Shown here one piece after another: positions 25,159-33,706 of a stretch of 64,000 nucleotides of DNA. The position numbers and the translations under genes are program-made. The DNA is from JAOPZW01 sp963803375. GTDB lineage: Bacteria > Actinomycetota > Thermoleophilia > Solirubrobacterales > Solirubrobacteraceae. Every line of letters begins with the position of its first letter. Positions within the stretch are counted from its first letter, which is position 1. The notes below the pieces were generated by a model. The model was not told where the DNA came from and did no database searches. It worked only from the letters and a program-made list of their open reading frames with translations. The DNA is taken from the NCBI GenBank assembly GCA_963803375.1, contig CAWDMB010000001.1:248001-312000 (forward strand), read 5' to 3'.

Positions 25159-25347
25159 CTACGCCGGAGCCGGAACGAAATGCTTGATTTCGAGATCGTC
25201 GCGGTCGAGGGCAAACCGAACGCCATCCTCGGCGAGCCGGTGCGCCTCGTCGTAGCTGTCGGCGACGACGGTCCAGTTGGGCACCTCCGGCGACGTCGCC
25301 AGCCAGGTGTCCTCGTCTTGCTCGTAGATGACGCGGATTGTGTCCAT
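25159..25347 (-). CDS. hicB: HicB-family antitoxin
   Basis: 62 residues from the ATG at 25347, close behind GGAACGGAG; an upstream in-frame ATG at 25386 would overlap hicA and has no ribosome site. The partial RNase-H-like HicB fold is seen as IRVIYEQDEDTWLATSPEV, WTVVADSYDEAHRLAEDGVR. There is no C-terminal HTH, so autoregulation would need another route. It neutralises HicA by direct binding (family knowledge). Located 10 bases after the hicA stop. Confidence 0.85.
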   Translation of the reverse strand: MDTIRVIYEQDEDTWLATSPEVPNWTVVADSYDEAHRLAEDGVRFALDRDDLEIKHFVPAPA

Positions 25348-25357
25348 CGCTCCGTTC

Positions 25358-25591
25358 CTAGAGTAGCCGTAGAGCTTCGTCCTCATCGAGGCCCACCTGT
25401 TGGCACAGGATGCGCTTCACGGTCGCTGGTCGGATCGTTTGGCGGTCATGGAAGCTGAACGTGATCCGGGGTCGACCGGCGGCCTGCAGCCTGCGGTGGG
25501 AGCCCGACTGGCGGGTCACCTCGTAGCGGCGCGGTTGGCTCGTCAGGACGCGCAGAAGTTGCCGGGCCGTGAGCGACGGAAACTGCGCCAT
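25358..25591 (-). CDS. hicA: HicA-family mRNA interferase toxin
   Basis: 77 residues with the double-stranded-RNA-binding-like HicA fold. LTARQLLRVLTSQPRRYEVT is followed by RQSGSHRRLQAAGRPRITFS, in which the GSH histidine is the usual catalytic residue, then IRPATVKRILCQQVGL. HicA cleaves mRNA when free of HicB. Gene order toxin-antitoxin is typical. The pair probably stabilises the island. Confidence 0.85.
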   Translation of the reverse strand: MAQFPSLTARQLLRVLTSQPRRYEVTRQSGSHRRLQAAGRPRITFSFHDRQTIRPATVKRILCQQVGLDEDEALRLL

Positions 25592-25733
25592 GCCGGGATC
25601 GCCGTGCTCGCCGCGGATGGGACGCGGCTGCCGCTTTCACGCGAAGGGAGCAACGCCGGTCCGGTGAGTTCGACCAGTACGGGAAGCCTTGCCGCTCGGC
25701 TCGGCTGGTTTGGCCCGGAGTGAGCGAGCGCGG

Positions 25734-26296
25734 CCTACGAGCGCAGCGACCGTGGAAGCCCGAAGTGTCCGAAGCGGGCGGTATCGGCGAACCAGGTGAG
25801 CGCGGAGGCGGCGTCCCCCCTCGAGCGTCAGCACGAACTGTCCGGCGGGCGGGCGATCCCCGCCTGCGCGTTCGGCGTGTAAGCCGAAGGCCGGCTGCGT
25901 CTTGGCCCGCGTGGGCGCGACGCGCAGCGGCGTGCGGCGCGCGTCCTCCCTGTAACTGAGGAAGGCAGCGATCGACTTGTGTCCCTGGTACTCGAGCGGT
26001 AGGGGAGGCATCGTCAGCAGGGCATCGTCGGTGAGGAGCGAGACCATCCCGTCGACGTCCCCGCTCTCGACCGCGTCGGCGAAGGGCGCGGCGAGTTCGC
26101 GCTCGCGTGGCGAGCGCGGTGGCGGCGGGCGCTCGCGCGGCGGGAACGCGGGTCTCGAGCGTCGCTCGCGCGCGTTGCAGGGCGCTGTTGACCGAGACCT
26201 CGCTGCTATCGAACATGTCGGCCACCTCTGCCGCGCGGAAGCCGAGCACGTCGCGGAGCACGAGGGCCGCCCGCTCCCGAAGTAGGGCGTCCGCCC
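25734..26296 (-). pseudogene. ECF sigma factor with SnoaL-like C-terminus, broken
   Basis: Pieces in different frames line up as a SigG/SigJ-type ECF factor. Region 4 is RERAALVLRDVLGFRAAEVA plus SSEVSVNSALQRARATLETR. A SnoaL-like part follows one frame over (FADAVESGDVDGMVSLLTDD, then LPLEYQGHKSIAAFLSYRED and GQFVLTLEGG). Another shift leads to SALTWFADTARFGHFGLPRS and a stop at 25734. Region 2 is absent. At least two frameshifts and a missing N-terminus make this non-functional. Confidence 0.75.
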
Positions 26297-26539
26297 GTCG
26301 GCAGCGACGCCAGCGGCTGACGGCGACATCTCGCGACGTGACAGCGAAACGTGATCTGCCACACGAGAAGCTTCACCGCATCGAGTCGCCACACCTACGC
26401 CGCGCGCATGGCGCCTCGCGAAGTCCGGCGATGGTCAGCGCGGAGCCCGCCGGACTGGGCGGGCCGTCCGGCGCTGCGCGTTACCGAGGTCGCGGACGAG
26501 TCCGTCAGTTTCGGGTGTCCCACGGCCACCCGATGGCGG

Positions 26540-28699
26540 CTATGGCGCCAGGGCCTCGACGAGGTCCGCGAACTCCAGCAGCGCCCACTGGGGGTCGTCG
26601 CCAAGTGGTAGACCGTAGAGCTCACCGACGTGCTGTTCGTATGCTGCGGCGGCGTCCGGCGTAGCGTTGCCGCAGAGCATTGCGGCTTGGCCCTGGAGGT
26701 CGTACGCAACGTCGGCGGCCAAGGATTGGAACCCCGCCAGCATTGCGGCAGCGCCGACGCGGTGCATCGCGTGAAGGCGCCGCGGGGCGGGCGCTGGCGA
26801 TGCGCGGATCCAGCGCAGCGCGCGCGGCGCCCAGTCGGGGCGCGTCCAAACCGCATACGTTCCGATCCAGCCGGCTAGGTCCACTGCCCGCTCCTCGTCG
26901 GAAAGTTCGCCGAGCCTGACGAGGGTCGCGGTGACGGCGGATCCGTCGGCGACGTCGATTGCGCCTCTGGCGGCGTGCCACAGGACGTTGACGTGCAGCC
27001 CAATGTCCTCATCGGCGCGGAAGGCGTACGTGAAGCGGGTGACGACGAGCATCGGGAGCCCCTCATGCTCACCGCCCAGCGTTGCGACACCCTCTAGGAG
27101 ATCCTCCATCGCGGTGCGCACGGCCGTCTCGTCGCGGATGGCCGCCAACGCGCGGTCAACCGCGACCTGGGCCACCGGTGACGCAGGAAGGTACTCGCCA
27201 GCATGTGGCACCGGGCGGTCGCTGCGCGCGGCCTGCAGGCTAACGGACAGGAGCTCGAGCAGGCGATCGGTTACGCGCGCGGCGCCCTCCGTGTCGCCGG
27301 CCGATGCAAGGCGGGCCACTGAGGTGACTAGGGCGCCGACCGCCTCCATGGCCTCGGCCACCGCGCCTACGTTGCGGGTCCCCACCGCCTGGGCGGCCAA
27401 GGCGATGTCAGCGGCGCTGACCTTCGTACCGACATCCGGCACGACCGCTGCGATTTCCTCGCTGGCCGCAACGATCTCGCCGAGCACCGCGGTCACGCGC
27501 AGACGCAGGGCCTGGGAGCGCCAGGTATCGCGCTGGTCCATCGCCTCGAGCGCCTCTAGGTTCACGACGACGAAGCCGCGACGCGGCGCCACCACCGGTG
27601 CCCGGCGCTCGGAGTGCGCTCGTGTGGCGCTTAGTCTCACCCAGCCGAAGCTGGGAATCTCGGCCCGCACGGTAACCGCGGCGGACTGGACCGCGCCGTG
27701 GATGCGGCCAGCCGTAGCGAACACTCGCCGCCTACGCCGTGCATAAAGATCGATTGCCCGTAGCTCGTCGGTGCGGCGTAGTAGCCCCAGCAGGGCGACA
27801 GTCAGGCTGAGGACGAGGCCGGCGATCAACAGCGCCTCAAGAAACGCGCGGTTATCGGCGTCACCTATGGAGACGCGCCAGCTCGCGGCGGCCAACAGTA
27901 GGACTTGAAATGTCAGGGCGGCCGCGAGCGGTCCTGATAGGGCCACGCGGCGTGCGATCAGCCCCTGAAGTCTGTCGGCTGCGAGCTCGGCGGCGAAGAT
28001 GACAGCCGCGACCAAGAGGCCGAGCGCCGCGAGCGCGTCGCCGGGCCCGATGGCGTAGCCGCCAGGGACGTCGGCGCTGCTTGTGGCGACGGCCGTGGCC
28101 ACAGCGCCCCAGCCAATAGCGATCAACGCGCCGAACACCGGCATGGTCCAGACGCCGCTCCGACGCGCACGCCCAGCGAGAAGCACGGCCCGCGCGCGAG
28201 CCCGGACCCACCGCCCGGAGGGGGTCACGATCGGGTCGAGTGTCGTTGCGCGCCGATCGCAGCTGCGCGCGAAGCGCAGCGCCTCGTCGCGGCCCAAGCC
28301 AGCCGCCTGTACGGCGGCCGCGTACGGACGCCATGCCAGGTCTCGTTGCACCAGAGCACCGGCGAGAATCAGCAGGACCCCGTCGCGGTCCAGCGTGCGG
28401 TCGCGAAGCCGGTCGAGCACCACGTCATCGAGTACCGGGTCGGCAACGAGCAACGCTGACGCGGCCCAGCGCGCCTCTTCGTACGCTGTGGCCGGTGCAT
28501 ACGGGTCGATCGGCGGCGCGCCGAGCTCGAGGGCGCGCTCGAGCAGTGTGCGGCGATGCGCCGGCGCTAGCTCGCGCGCGATGCGGGCGACCTGCCGCAG
28601 CGCACTGACAAGATCATCTGGCGGGGTCGACCGGTCTGTAACAGCGTCGCGCAGAGCAGAGCTGCGCTCGCCCGGAGTCGCGGAGGCCGCGCTGCTCAG
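26540..28699 (-). CDS. Large four-TM protein, partner of the portal-like protein; CTG start
   Basis: 719 residues, family not recognised. N-terminal ~180 residues are helical and soluble (PDDLVSALRQVARIARELA). Four TM helices follow at about 185-206, 220-240, 254-273 and 286-307. The remaining ~410 residues are helical and hydrophilic, presumably cytoplasmic. No ATG, GTG or TTG fits the N-terminus. A CTG at 28699 overlaps the preceding stop as CTGA and has AGGAG exactly eight bases upstream, so it is the best start. The gene is coupled to the portal-like gene, with less GC-biased codon use than the flanks. A role in membrane anchoring of its partner is inference. Confidence 0.65.
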   Translation of the reverse strand: MSSAASATPGERSSALRDAVTDRSTPPDDLVSALRQVARIARELAPAHRRTLLERALELGAPPIDPYAPATAYEEARWAASALLVADPVLDDVVLDRLRDRTLDRDGVLLILAGALVQRDLAWRPYAAAVQAAGLGRDEALRFARSCDRRATTLDPIVTPSGRWVRARARAVLLAGRARRSGVWTMPVFGALIAIGWGAVATAVATSSADVPGGYAIGPGDALAALGLLVAAVIFAAELAADRLQGLIARRVALSGPLAAALTFQVLLLAAASWRVSIGDADNRAFLEALLIAGLVLSLTVALLGLLRRTDELRAIDLYARRRRRVFATAGRIHGAVQSAAVTVRAEIPSFGWVRLSATRAHSERRAPVVAPRRGFVVVNLEALEAMDQRDTWRSQALRLRVTAVLGEIVAASEEIAAVVPDVGTKVSAADIALAAQAVGTRNVGAVAEAMEAVGALVTSVARLASAGDTEGAARVTDRLLELLSVSLQAARSDRPVPHAGEYLPASPVAQVAVDRALAAIRDETAVRTAMEDLLEGVATLGGEHEGLPMLVVTRFTYAFRADEDIGLHVNVLWHAARGAIDVADGSAVTATLVRLGELSDEERAVDLAGWIGTYAVWTRPDWAPRALRWIRASPAPAPRRLHAMHRVGAAAMLAGFQSLAADVAYDLQGQAAMLCGNATPDAAAAYEQHVGELYGLPLGDDPQWALLEFADLVEALAP

Positions 28700-29907
28700 G
28701 TGATCCGCTCCTGGCCGGGGAAGTACAGCGCTGCCGCGGGCGGTGGGAGGTGCTCCAGGAAGAAGTCGAACACGGTGCGCAGGCGCGTGAGAGCGTCCTG
28801 GTGGGCGCGAGACGCCAACTCCTCCTGGTTCTGGAGCTCGCGGATCTGCGTTACCAGAAGGCCCCGGCGCCGCAGGTGGGCCGATCGCTCCGCGATGTCC
28901 GCGACGGTGTCGTGCGTCTGCAACGCGTGTAGCGCGAGTTCGAGGACGGAGATCCCGTAGGGTGACCGCAGCTGGGTGATCCCCTGGTGATGGATCAAGC
29001 CTTCGGAGACGTCCTGCTCGCCCTTCCTCGTGTGCTCGAAAAACCACCCATCACGAATCTCCACTGTCTCGGGCCGTAGCGCGCGTAGGCTGGCGCCGCG
29101 CCCGCTGGCGCTCAGGTAACCGTCCCCACAGACGTAGCCGTCGCGGGCCGCTTGGCTGATGAAGCGCGACAGCTGTAGCGATTCGACCTGCTCCTGGACG
29201 ACGCGCCGCATGTGCTCGTCGCGACCGCCCTCGATTCTCCAGGGCATCCCGGCGAGCGCGCCCACCGCGCGGTCGACGGCCTGCCGCGCGGGCTGAAGCT
29301 CGTTGTAGGCTCGGCGAAGCGCTCCGTAGCGTCGCACGACGTCGCCGCGATCCGGGAAGGGGTCGGGCTGGTAGCGGACCTGCAGGGACACGCCGGCATC
29401 CGTTGCTTGCGCCTGGAGGCTCCGGATCGCCTCGCGCCAGTTGCCACGCAGCTCGCTGCTTGCGTCCTTCGCGCGCTCCTCGTCGATGGCTACGGTCTGG
29501 GCGGGTAGGTCAGCGAAGATGTCTGGGTCGCCGATGGCGCGGCCGACGAGCATCTGGCGTCCGAGCAGCTGGAAGAAGAAAGAGATCGCCGCCTCGCGCT
29601 GCAGGTCTACCGGCTGGTTGGCGATGATGGCATAGCGGATCTCCTGGTCGGCAGCGGCTGTGACAATGTCGCGCTCGTCATCGACCTCGTACAACGCGAA
29701 CCCGTACAAGTTGAACGGCAGGCCAGGGACCAGCGCGACGCTCGTGAGGCAGACGGAGAGTGTGGGCAGATCGGCGGGCATCGTGACCTCAGCCGCGATC
29801 TCCTGCAGGGCACCGATAGTCCGCGACACAAGTGACGGGCTGAGCTGAGGCTCGAAGCCGATTGGGCGGGGATCACCGCTCCGGAAGCGCTCGCTCGGAA
29901 GGTGCAT
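28696..29907 (-). CDS. Protein with a phage-portal-like domain
   Basis: 403 residues from the ATG at 29907 (an upstream in-frame start would add 23 residues). Residues ~1-190 are unrecognised. Residues ~209-345 resemble the core of HK97-type portal proteins: RQAVDRAVGALAGMPWRI, then DGYVCGDGYLSASGRGASLR with LRPETVEIRDG, GLIHHQGITQL and SPYGISVLELALHALQ. The last matches the portal ...GiSpl..a... helix. Terminase, protease and capsid genes are absent. It overlaps the four-TM gene by four bases. It could be a domesticated portal or a decayed prophage relic; the intact reading frame and coupling favour a functional gene. Confidence 0.5.
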   Translation of the reverse strand: MHLPSERFRSGDPRPIGFEPQLSPSLVSRTIGALQEIAAEVTMPADLPTLSVCLTSVALVPGLPFNLYGFALYEVDDERDIVTAAADQEIRYAIIANQPVDLQREAAISFFFQLLGRQMLVGRAIGDPDIFADLPAQTVAIDEERAKDASSELRGNWREAIRSLQAQATDAGVSLQVRYQPDPFPDRGDVVRRYGALRRAYNELQPARQAVDRAVGALAGMPWRIEGGRDEHMRRVVQEQVESLQLSRFISQAARDGYVCGDGYLSASGRGASLRALRPETVEIRDGWFFEHTRKGEQDVSEGLIHHQGITQLRSPYGISVLELALHALQTHDTVADIAERSAHLRRRGLLVTQIRELQNQEELASRAHQDALTRLRTVFDFFLEHLPPPAAALYFPGQERIT

Positions 29908-30669
29908 CGCAGAAATCGTATGGCTCGACGGCCACGCTGACGCGCCCGGGATCCGCCGCCGGAATCGCCCGGGCACTCATCGTCAAGACTGCTGACTCGG
30001 ATGCAATCGCCGACAATCTGCGAGGATCCGTGTTGACGGCCGAGTCTGCAGAGGCGCCCGATCCACCTCACGGAGCCGTCCAATCGTACGCTGACCCCAA
30101 GCTCGGTCATCGGCATGCAGCTTGTGGCGGCTGCTGTGCGGTGAAGAGGTTCCTTACGACATCAAGGGCGGCGGCCTCCGGCGGCCGCCACGCGCCGGCT
30201 GCGCGCGGCCGCTCCGCGGCCGTCCTCGCCGGCGCCCACGAGCACCAGAGGCGCGACCTCGATCGTGGACATGCCTGGGCCGCCGCCTACCCGCGCAGTA
30301 CCACCGCGACGCGTGCGCCTCCGGCTACGAGTGCCATCGCACGCTCGCAGCCATTGGCGCCCAGCTCGTCACGCCCCCCGTCGACCAGCGCGGCCGGATC
30401 GGCACCGAGGGGCACGAGCGCGTGGCTGTCGTCGTCGAGCAGGCCGTGTTGCCGCCACCGGTGGAACAGCAAGCGTTGGCGGGGTCGGAGCAGTCGTCAT
30501 CCACGACAAAGAGTCCACGGATGACGCGCTCGCGCATCTGTGCGCGAGCCAGGAGGCGGCCGCCGGAGACGACCGCTGTTTCCATAGCGCTTCCAGAGGA
30601 GCCGCTTGCGCGAGGACAAGAACGCTGGCGGCAGATCAGAAACCGCGCCTGAGCAGGCACTTCCGAGGA
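29908..30669. other. Island right part, no convincing gene
   Basis: Frames are short and arginine-rich. One minus-strand frame (30472-30287) reads PLGADPAALVDGGRDELGA and ERAMALVAGGARVAVVLRG, which looks protein-like but is too short to assign. The stretch at ~30165-30230 is rich in GGCCGC-type repeats. The upstream promoter of the portal-like gene must lie near 29910-30000. Confidence 0.4.
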
Positions 30670-30741
30670 TGGGCGCGGCTGGGCTTGAACCAGCGACCTC
30701 TCGCGTGTGAAGCGAGCGCTCTCCCGCTGAGCTACGCGCCC
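30670..30741 (-). tRNA. valT: tRNA-Val (anticodon CAC)
   Basis: Complete cloverleaf on the minus strand: acceptor GGGCGCG/CGCGCCC, D arm GCTC-AGCGGGAGA-GC, anticodon stem CTCGC/GCGAG with loop TTCACAC, T arm GCTGG-TTCAAGC-CCAGC, discriminator A, no CCA. Its 3' half is duplicated at 24964-25007, so it is the island's integration site. Confidence 0.93.
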
Positions 30742-30849
30742 GGGGCCGCCATGGTACGCGAGCCCCGGTCCAGCGCGCGCGGCCGCAGGCGATCGGCCCG
30801 CCGTCCTCGTCGTGCAGCAGCTCGGGGCGCCGGGTCGCTCGACCGCGTC

Positions 30850-31126
30850 GTGACGGGTCCTCGCTCCCGCTCGGCGCCACGAGCGCAGACCTCGCAGTCG
30901 GAGGCAGACCGTAGTCGGCGATCGGCGGATAGGGACTTACCCCAAGCGGAATCTCCCGGTCCGGACCTCCCCCGGTCGGCAGCTCCAGCTCCACGCCGCG
31001 ACGGTACCTGACGCTCTCGAGCCGGCCGACCCACGGGGTGCTCGTGCGGCGCCTCACGAGCGCGTGCGTCCGGGCGAGGACCTCGGCCGGCGACTTGGAG
31101 TCCCACGTGCAGGCGCGCTCGCCCAC
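30850..31126 (-). pseudogene. Possible N-terminal remnant of a GH15-type glycosidase
   Basis: One frame reads RYRRGVELELPTGGGPDREI and SPYPPIADYGL; the adjacent frame then gives SDCEVCA, and the first frame resumes with ALVAPSGS. Together this resembles the GH15 start seen intact at 44.2 kb (PIAAYGLMADCTSSALVDRDGS). The continuation is unreadable. It suggests a truncated, double-frameshifted relic next to the tRNA-Val. Nothing else is recognised in 30742-31216. Confidence 0.3.
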
Positions 31127-31216
31127 CCCGTGCTCGATGTCAGCCCGCGACCATTCTCGCCGTCCCCGCGCCCACCCGATCCGCGCGCCGGGCGCCGGCG
31201 CACGCTACGCTGGAGA

Positions 31217-31494
31217 CGGACCGTGCTAGGCGGGGAGGTAGCGGTGCCCTGTCGCTCGCAATCCGCTATAGCGAGGCCGAATCCCCTCCTGAGGGACCTC
31301 GGCCTGTGGGGTCAGCCCGCCGCGCGCGGTGCTGATGGCCCGGGTCCCGTGCGACGTCGGTCCGTGAACCAGGTCAGGTCCGGAAGGAAGCAGCCTTAAG
31401 CGGTGCCCGGCGGGCGTGACGGGAGCTCCCGGACCGGAGCCGCCGCTCGGCGCAGGCGCCCGCGGGCCCGTCTCGAGGGAGGGTGCACGGTCCG
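31217..31494 (+). ncRNA. ffs: Large (Alu-domain-containing) SRP RNA
   Basis: 278 nt. The ends pair perfectly (CGGACCGTGC at 31217-31226 with GCACGGTCCG at 31485-31494). The 5' part carries the Alu-domain sequence of Bacillus scRNA (GGGGAGGTAGCGGTGCCCTG, then CGCTATAGCGAGGCCGAATC). The SRP54-binding helix 8 tip is CAGGTCAGGTCCGGAAGGAA with GCAGC following. This RNA scaffolds the signal recognition particle for co-translational targeting. As in Bacillus subtilis it lies upstream of dnaX-ybaB-recR. Confidence 0.93.
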
Positions 31495-31495
31495 C

Positions 31496-31929
31496 TCAGC
31501 GCTCTTCGAGGGTGCGCTTGAGCGTACGGTGGTAGCCGGCGAACTGCCGCGCGATGGCACGCCGCACGATCGGTTGCAGCGCCCGCATCACCCCGCGCAG
31601 GGAGCCCTCGGCGACGAATCGCACGCGCGTCCCCTCGCCGTCGGGCTCGAAGGACCACGTTCCGTCGATCGGGTACGGGCCCTCGAGAACGTGCGCGTGG
31701 AGGCGGCGGGGCGGTCGAACTCGGTGAACTCGACGACCTGCTCGAACTCGCGCGCGCCGGGCGGCTTCGTCCGCTCGCGCACCCGGGTACCGAGGCCCGG
31801 CGGGCCGTCGGTCAGCGCCTCGACGGCGGTCTTCGACGTCTGCCATGTGGCCAGGTTCGCCGGGTCGGTGACGAAGTCGAAGACGACCGCTGGCGCCCGC
31901 TCGACGGCGAAGATCTCCGCGATCCGCAT
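31496..31929 (-). pseudogene. SRPBCC-family protein with a one-base frameshift
   Basis: From the ATG at 31929: IAEIFAVERAPAVVFDFVTD and NLATWQTSKTAVEALTDG, then FEQVVEFTEFDRP. The frame then shifts; the next frame continues RLHAHVLEGPYPIDGTWSFE and GTRVRFVAEGSLRGVMRALQ and ends RTLKRTLEER at 31496. The join needs one missing base in the GGCGGCGGGG run at 31702-31711. If that is a sequencing error the protein is a normal ~144-residue START-like ligand-binding protein. It sits between the SRP RNA and dnaX, on the opposite strand. Confidence 0.75.
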
Positions 31930-32047
31930 GGGTGGGCCGAGCTTACGCCGGGCAAGCCCCGGGTGACGGTCGGCGCCCTCCCGCTCCTCGTGGGCGCCCG
32001 GCGATCTGCGCGGCCCGCGCCGCGGCGGCCACTACACTCGATCGTCC

Positions 32048-33706
32048 GTGTCCTCCGGCCCCTCGCTGTACCGCCGCCACCGCCCGCGCACGTTCGCCGA
32101 CGTCGTCGGCCAGGAGCACGTCGTGCGCACGCTGCGCAACGCGATCGAGCACGACAAGGTCCATCACGCCTACCTGTTCGTGGGCGCGCGCGGCACCGGC
32201 AAGACGTCGATGGCGAAGATCCTCGCCGCGTGCCTGAACTGCGTCCGGGGGCCCACGGTCGAGCCGTGCGGCGTCTGCGACTCGTGCGTGGCCATCGCCG
32301 GCGCAACGTCGCTCGACGTCATCGAGATGGACGCCGCGTCGAACAACTCGGTCGACGACATCCGCGAGCTGCGCGAGTCCGTGCAGTTCGCGCCGGTCTC
32401 GGGGCGCTCGAAGGTCTACATCCTCGACGAGGCGCACATGCTCTCCGCGCAGGCCTGGAACGCGTTCCTGAAGACGCTCGAGGAGCCCCCGCCGCACACG
32501 ATCTTCGTCTTGGCCACGACCGAGGCGCAGAAGGTGCTCCCCACGGTCGTCGACCGCTGCCACCGCTTCGACTTCGGCCGCCCGACGGTCGAGCAGCTCG
32601 CGGCGGTCGTGCGCCGCGTGGCCGGCCAGGAGGGCATCGAGATCGCCCCGGACGCCGTCGCGCTGCTCGCCCGCCACGCGACGGGCTCCTTCCGCGACGC
32701 GCTCGGGACGCTCGAGCAGCTCGTGACCTACAGCGACACGTCGGTCGCCATGGACGACGTCCTCGCGGTCCTCGGCGTCGCCGACGCCGACCTGCTCTTC
32801 GCCACGCTCGACGCGGTCGCCACGCACGACGCGCGCGCGGCGCTGCGCGCCGTCGCCGCGCTCGCCGACACCGGCCGCGGCCTCGGCCAGTTCGCCCGCG
32901 ACCTCGAGGTCCACGTGCGCGACCTGCTCGTCGTGCAGACGCTCGGCGACGTGCCGCCCGAGCTGCGCCTGACGCCCGACCGCGACGCGCGCCTGGCCGA
33001 GCAGGCCGGGCGCATCGCCGGAGCCGACGTCGTGCGGCTCCTCGACCTGCTCGCCGCCGCCATGCGCGCGGTCAAGGACGGGGCCTCGGCGCGCACGCAG
33101 CTCGAGCTCGCGCTCGTCAAGGCCGCCGCGCCTGAGGTCGACCCGGCCGCGCGGGCGCTGATGGCGCGCCTCGAGCGCGTCGAGGGCGCCCTGGCCGGCG
33201 GCGCGAGCGCGCCCGCGGCGCCCGCGGCGGCGCCCACACCGCAGCCGCCGGCGCCGGGCCCGGAGCGGGCGCCCGCGGCCGGCGCGCCGGGGCGCGCCAC
33301 GCCGGCGCCCGAGGCAGCCGCCGAGCTGCGCTTCGACGCCGTCGCCGCGCTGTGGCCGTCGGTGCTCGACGCCGTGCGCTCGGAGAACGGCCTGCTCGGT
33401 GCCTGCCTGTCGGAGGCGCGCCCGGTCGAGCTGCGTGGCCGCGAGCTCGTCGTCGCCTTCGCCGAGGGCGACGGCTTCAACCGCAGGCTCGCCGAGGGCC
33501 TGGCCCACCGCACCGCGCTGGAAGCCGCCGTGCGCGACCTCGCGGGCGGCCCGCTGCGCGTCGCCTTCGAGCTGCGCGACCTCGGCGACGCCGGCCTCGC
33601 TGCCGCCCGGCCGCCCTCCGAGGACGAGCTGCTCGCGCGTCTCGTGGCCGAGTTCGACGCCGAGGAGATCGTGCCCGACCCCGACGACGAGAGAGGCGAG
33701 GCCTGA
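32048..33706 (+). CDS. dnaX: DNA polymerase III subunit gamma/tau
   Basis: 552 residues from a GTG. The AAA+ clamp-loader module is complete: Walker A LFVGARGTGKTSMAKILA, the four-Cys zinc site (CLNCVRG...CGVCDSC), Walker B VYILDEAHML, and sensor 1 near LATTEAQKVLPTVVDRCHRF. Domain III follows, then a proline/alanine-rich linker (~378-420) and a C-terminal tau-like domain. It loads the sliding clamp and organises the replisome. The stop overlaps the ybaB start by one base, and ybaB is followed immediately by recR. Confidence 0.95.
   Translation: MSSGPSLYRRHRPRTFADVVGQEHVVRTLRNAIEHDKVHHAYLFVGARGTGKTSMAKILAACLNCVRGPTVEPCGVCDSCVAIAGATSLDVIEMDAASNNSVDDIRELRESVQFAPVSGRSKVYILDEAHMLSAQAWNAFLKTLEEPPPHTIFVLATTEAQKVLPTVVDRCHRFDFGRPTVEQLAAVVRRVAGQEGIEIAPDAVALLARHATGSFRDALGTLEQLVTYSDTSVAMDDVLAVLGVADADLLFATLDAVATHDARAALRAVAALADTGRGLGQFARDLEVHVRDLLVVQTLGDVPPELRLTPDRDARLAEQAGRIAGADVVRLLDLLAAAMRAVKDGASARTQLELALVKAAAPEVDPAARALMARLERVEGALAGGASAPAAPAAAPTPQPPAPGPERAPAAGAPGRATPAPEAAAELRFDAVAALWPSVLDAVRSENGLLGACLSEARPVELRGRELVVAFAEGDGFNRRLAEGLAHRTALEAAVRDLAGGPLRVAFELRDLGDAGLAAARPPSEDELLARLVAEFDAEEIVPDPDDERGEA

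Larger units (their letters stand above)
24964..30713 (-). mobile_element. Genomic island integrated in tRNA-Val(CAC), integrase lost
   Basis: Bounded on the right by the intact tRNA-Val (minus strand) and on the left by a duplicate of its 3' half in the same orientation. The cargo (hicAB, sigma-factor remnant, 719- and 403-residue gene pair) is less GC-biased than the flanks. No integrase, phage structural or transfer genes remain apart from a portal-like domain. Confidence 0.7.

Noticed and set aside
26351..26611. Plus-strand frame overlapping the end of the four-TM gene
   Set aside because: No family features and no ribosome site; part of it is antisense to the better-supported membrane protein.
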